A stretch of DNA of 35,886 bases from JAYUDN01 sp043769645 (lineage in GTDB: Bacteria > Patescibacteriota > Gracilibacteria > BD1-5 > UBA2023). The notes beneath the pieces are model-generated. The model saw only the letters and a program-made list of their open reading frames with translations. It had not been told where the DNA came from and made no database searches. The position numbers were made by a program, and so were the translations under genes. The stretch lies in contig JAYVJC010000048.1 in NCBI GenBank assembly GCA_043769645.1, positions 1 through 35,886 of the forward strand, written 5' to 3'. The stretch's first letter is position 1; every line of letters begins with the position of its first letter. Below are positions 35,261 to 35,886 of this stretch, one piece after another.

Positions 35261-35404
35261 ATGGAACTTCACAAAGGACACCGCATTACTCGTCGAACCC
35301 TCCTCCTCGGACTTCTCCTCGCGACACAGTTTACCGCATTCGCTCACGCAGGCTATATCGAAAGTATTCCAACAGAAAATCGTCTCCTTACTATTACTGC
35401 TTAA
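35261..35404 (+). CDS. 47-aa secreted peptide 1, twin-arginine-like signal
   Basis: Tiny precursor. Residues 1-30 are a signal: 'GHRITRRTLLLGLLLATQF' has T-R-R-x-L-L like a Tat signal, then a hydrophobic core and 'AFAHA' as an AXA cleavage site. The mature part would be only 17 residues, 'GYIESIPTENRLLTITA'. The gene has its own palindrome and is followed by a terminator. A near copy of identical length lies 157 bp downstream. No TGA codons; stop TAA. Possible secreted signal, bacteriocin-like peptide or surface peptide; unknown. Confidence 0.75.
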   Translation: MELHKGHRITRRTLLLGLLLATQFTAFAHAGYIESIPTENRLLTITA

Positions 35405-35425
35405 TTTTTTCAGAATGTTAGAATC

Positions 35426-35452
35426 ATTCCCATTCCAAAAGGTGGGAATTTT
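35426..35452 (+). terminator. Terminator after peptide 1
   Basis: ATTCCCA/TGGGAAT stem, 10-nt loop, five T. Confidence 0.8.
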
Positions 35453-35561
35453 TCATGAGAAACTGTTCAAAGCTACTTTTGAAAAATTAACTTGTGAATT
35501 TTTGCATTTCTTGCAGACATATGTTAGAGTAGTTATGTCTTACTTCATTACCCTTCGACAT

Positions 35562-35705
35562 ATGGAACTCTATCGCGGTCATAGTGTGACCAGACGAACC
35601 CTCCTCATGATGCTCCTTCTCGCGACACAGTTTTCCGCATTCGCCCATGCTGGTTATATCGAAAGTATCCCTTCTGGATACCGACTCCTAGAAGTGAACG
35701 ACTAA
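35562..35705 (+). CDS. 47-aa secreted peptide 2, paralog of peptide 1
   Basis: Same length and plan as peptide 1: 'MELYRGHSVTRRTLLMMLLL', 'ATQFSAFAHA' and a predicted mature peptide 'GYIESIPSGYRLLEVND'. Thirty-three of 47 positions match peptide 1, best in the signal and in 'GYIESIP', while the last ten residues differ. ATG 35562 is chosen over in-frame upstream ATGs because it aligns exactly with peptide 1. Followed by its own terminator. Confidence 0.75.
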   Translation: MELYRGHSVTRRTLLMMLLLATQFSAFAHAGYIESIPSGYRLLEVND

Positions 35706-35726
35706 GCTTCTCCGAGATGATTTCTC

Positions 35727-35760
35727 AATCCCTTCCATGCTATACTAGGTTGGGATTTTT
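35727..35760 (+). terminator. Terminator after peptide 2
   Basis: AATCCC/GGGATT stem with a long loop and a T-run, 22 bp after the TAA. Confidence 0.65.
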
Positions 35761-35886
35761 ATTATACTTTATTTTTTAAATAATAAATTTGACTTTGTAT
35801 ATTAAATATGTATATATTATATATAAAAACTCATTAAAAAAAACAAAAATATAGGTAATATTCCCTAACTCTAGCTCTATGAATAC
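35761..35886. other. AT-rich end of the window
   Basis: No gene seen. The last bases give ATG at 35879-35881 after 'aactctagctct', a leader like those of other genes here, so a gene may begin at the edge. Confidence 0.3.

Noticed and set aside
1..35886. tRNA, rRNA or riboswitch genes
   Set aside because: No cloverleaf, rRNA core sequence or known riboswitch consensus was recognised by eye; a covariance-model search would be decisive.

Overview
The window reads as a chromosomal piece of a Candidate Phyla Radiation bacterium that decodes UGA as glycine (genetic code 25, described for Absconditabacteria/SR1 and Gracilibacteria/BD1-5). The sequence shows this directly: RecA, LexA, FolD, NAD kinase, UppS, the prenyl synthase and a class III cyclase each run through one or more in-frame TGA codons, several at positions that are glycine in the family (RecA 'GEV', LexA 'GDSM', cyclase 'GGEKK'), and they end at TAA or TAG. 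All coordinates below use this code unless stated. Which of the two lineages it is cannot be decided here. Most genes lack a Shine-Dalgarno sequence and start after pyrimidine-rich leaders, and two good promoters place the start site on the ATG (leaderless).

Layout. 1-94 is a heptamer tandem repeat. 283-751 is an odd self-contained cassette (consensus promoter, strong SD, 87-aa ORF ending in TGA, UUCG terminator) that looks like standard-code DNA. 913-3655: folD, a DUF559 endonuclease interrupted by TAG, ddl and a small membrane protein. 3920-6789 (minus): nadK-uppS-prenyl synthase (isoprenoid carrier lipid supply) and an RRM RNA-binding protein. 7352-10228: a zinc-ribbon protein, an unknown gene, lexA, recA and small genes, with three inverted repeats that may be operators. 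10316-10543: dispersed repeats. 10654-14723: a flavin reductase-like gene convergent with a 1092-aa solenoid-like gene, the two sharing one CTAG as both stops. 15237-21654: a cell-surface block with a membrane-anchored protein of eight CX10-11C repeats, an 836-aa secreted protein, a PEP-CTERM-like protein, a FecR-domain protein and its small paralog. 21813-23978: a CHASE2 adenylate cyclase. 23985-27266 (minus): a compact six-gene unit of unknown proteins plus a short peroxiredoxin. 27346-29423: dnaK behind a CIRCE-like element. 29483-32745: unknown genes, one frameshifted by a 4-bp duplication, and an HTH-phosphoribosyltransferase regulator with a 21-bp-spaced operator. 32873-35705: more secreted proteins, including two META-domain proteins (one with a Kazal-like module), a possible FMN-binding protein and two tandem 47-aa secreted peptides with twin-arginine-like signals.

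The contents fit a small-genome, probably host-attached cell that keeps wall precursor enzymes (Ddl, UppS, prenyl synthase), an SOS pair (LexA/RecA), heat-shock control and cAMP signalling, and spends much of its coding on exported proteins. No tRNA, rRNA or CRISPR array was recognised.
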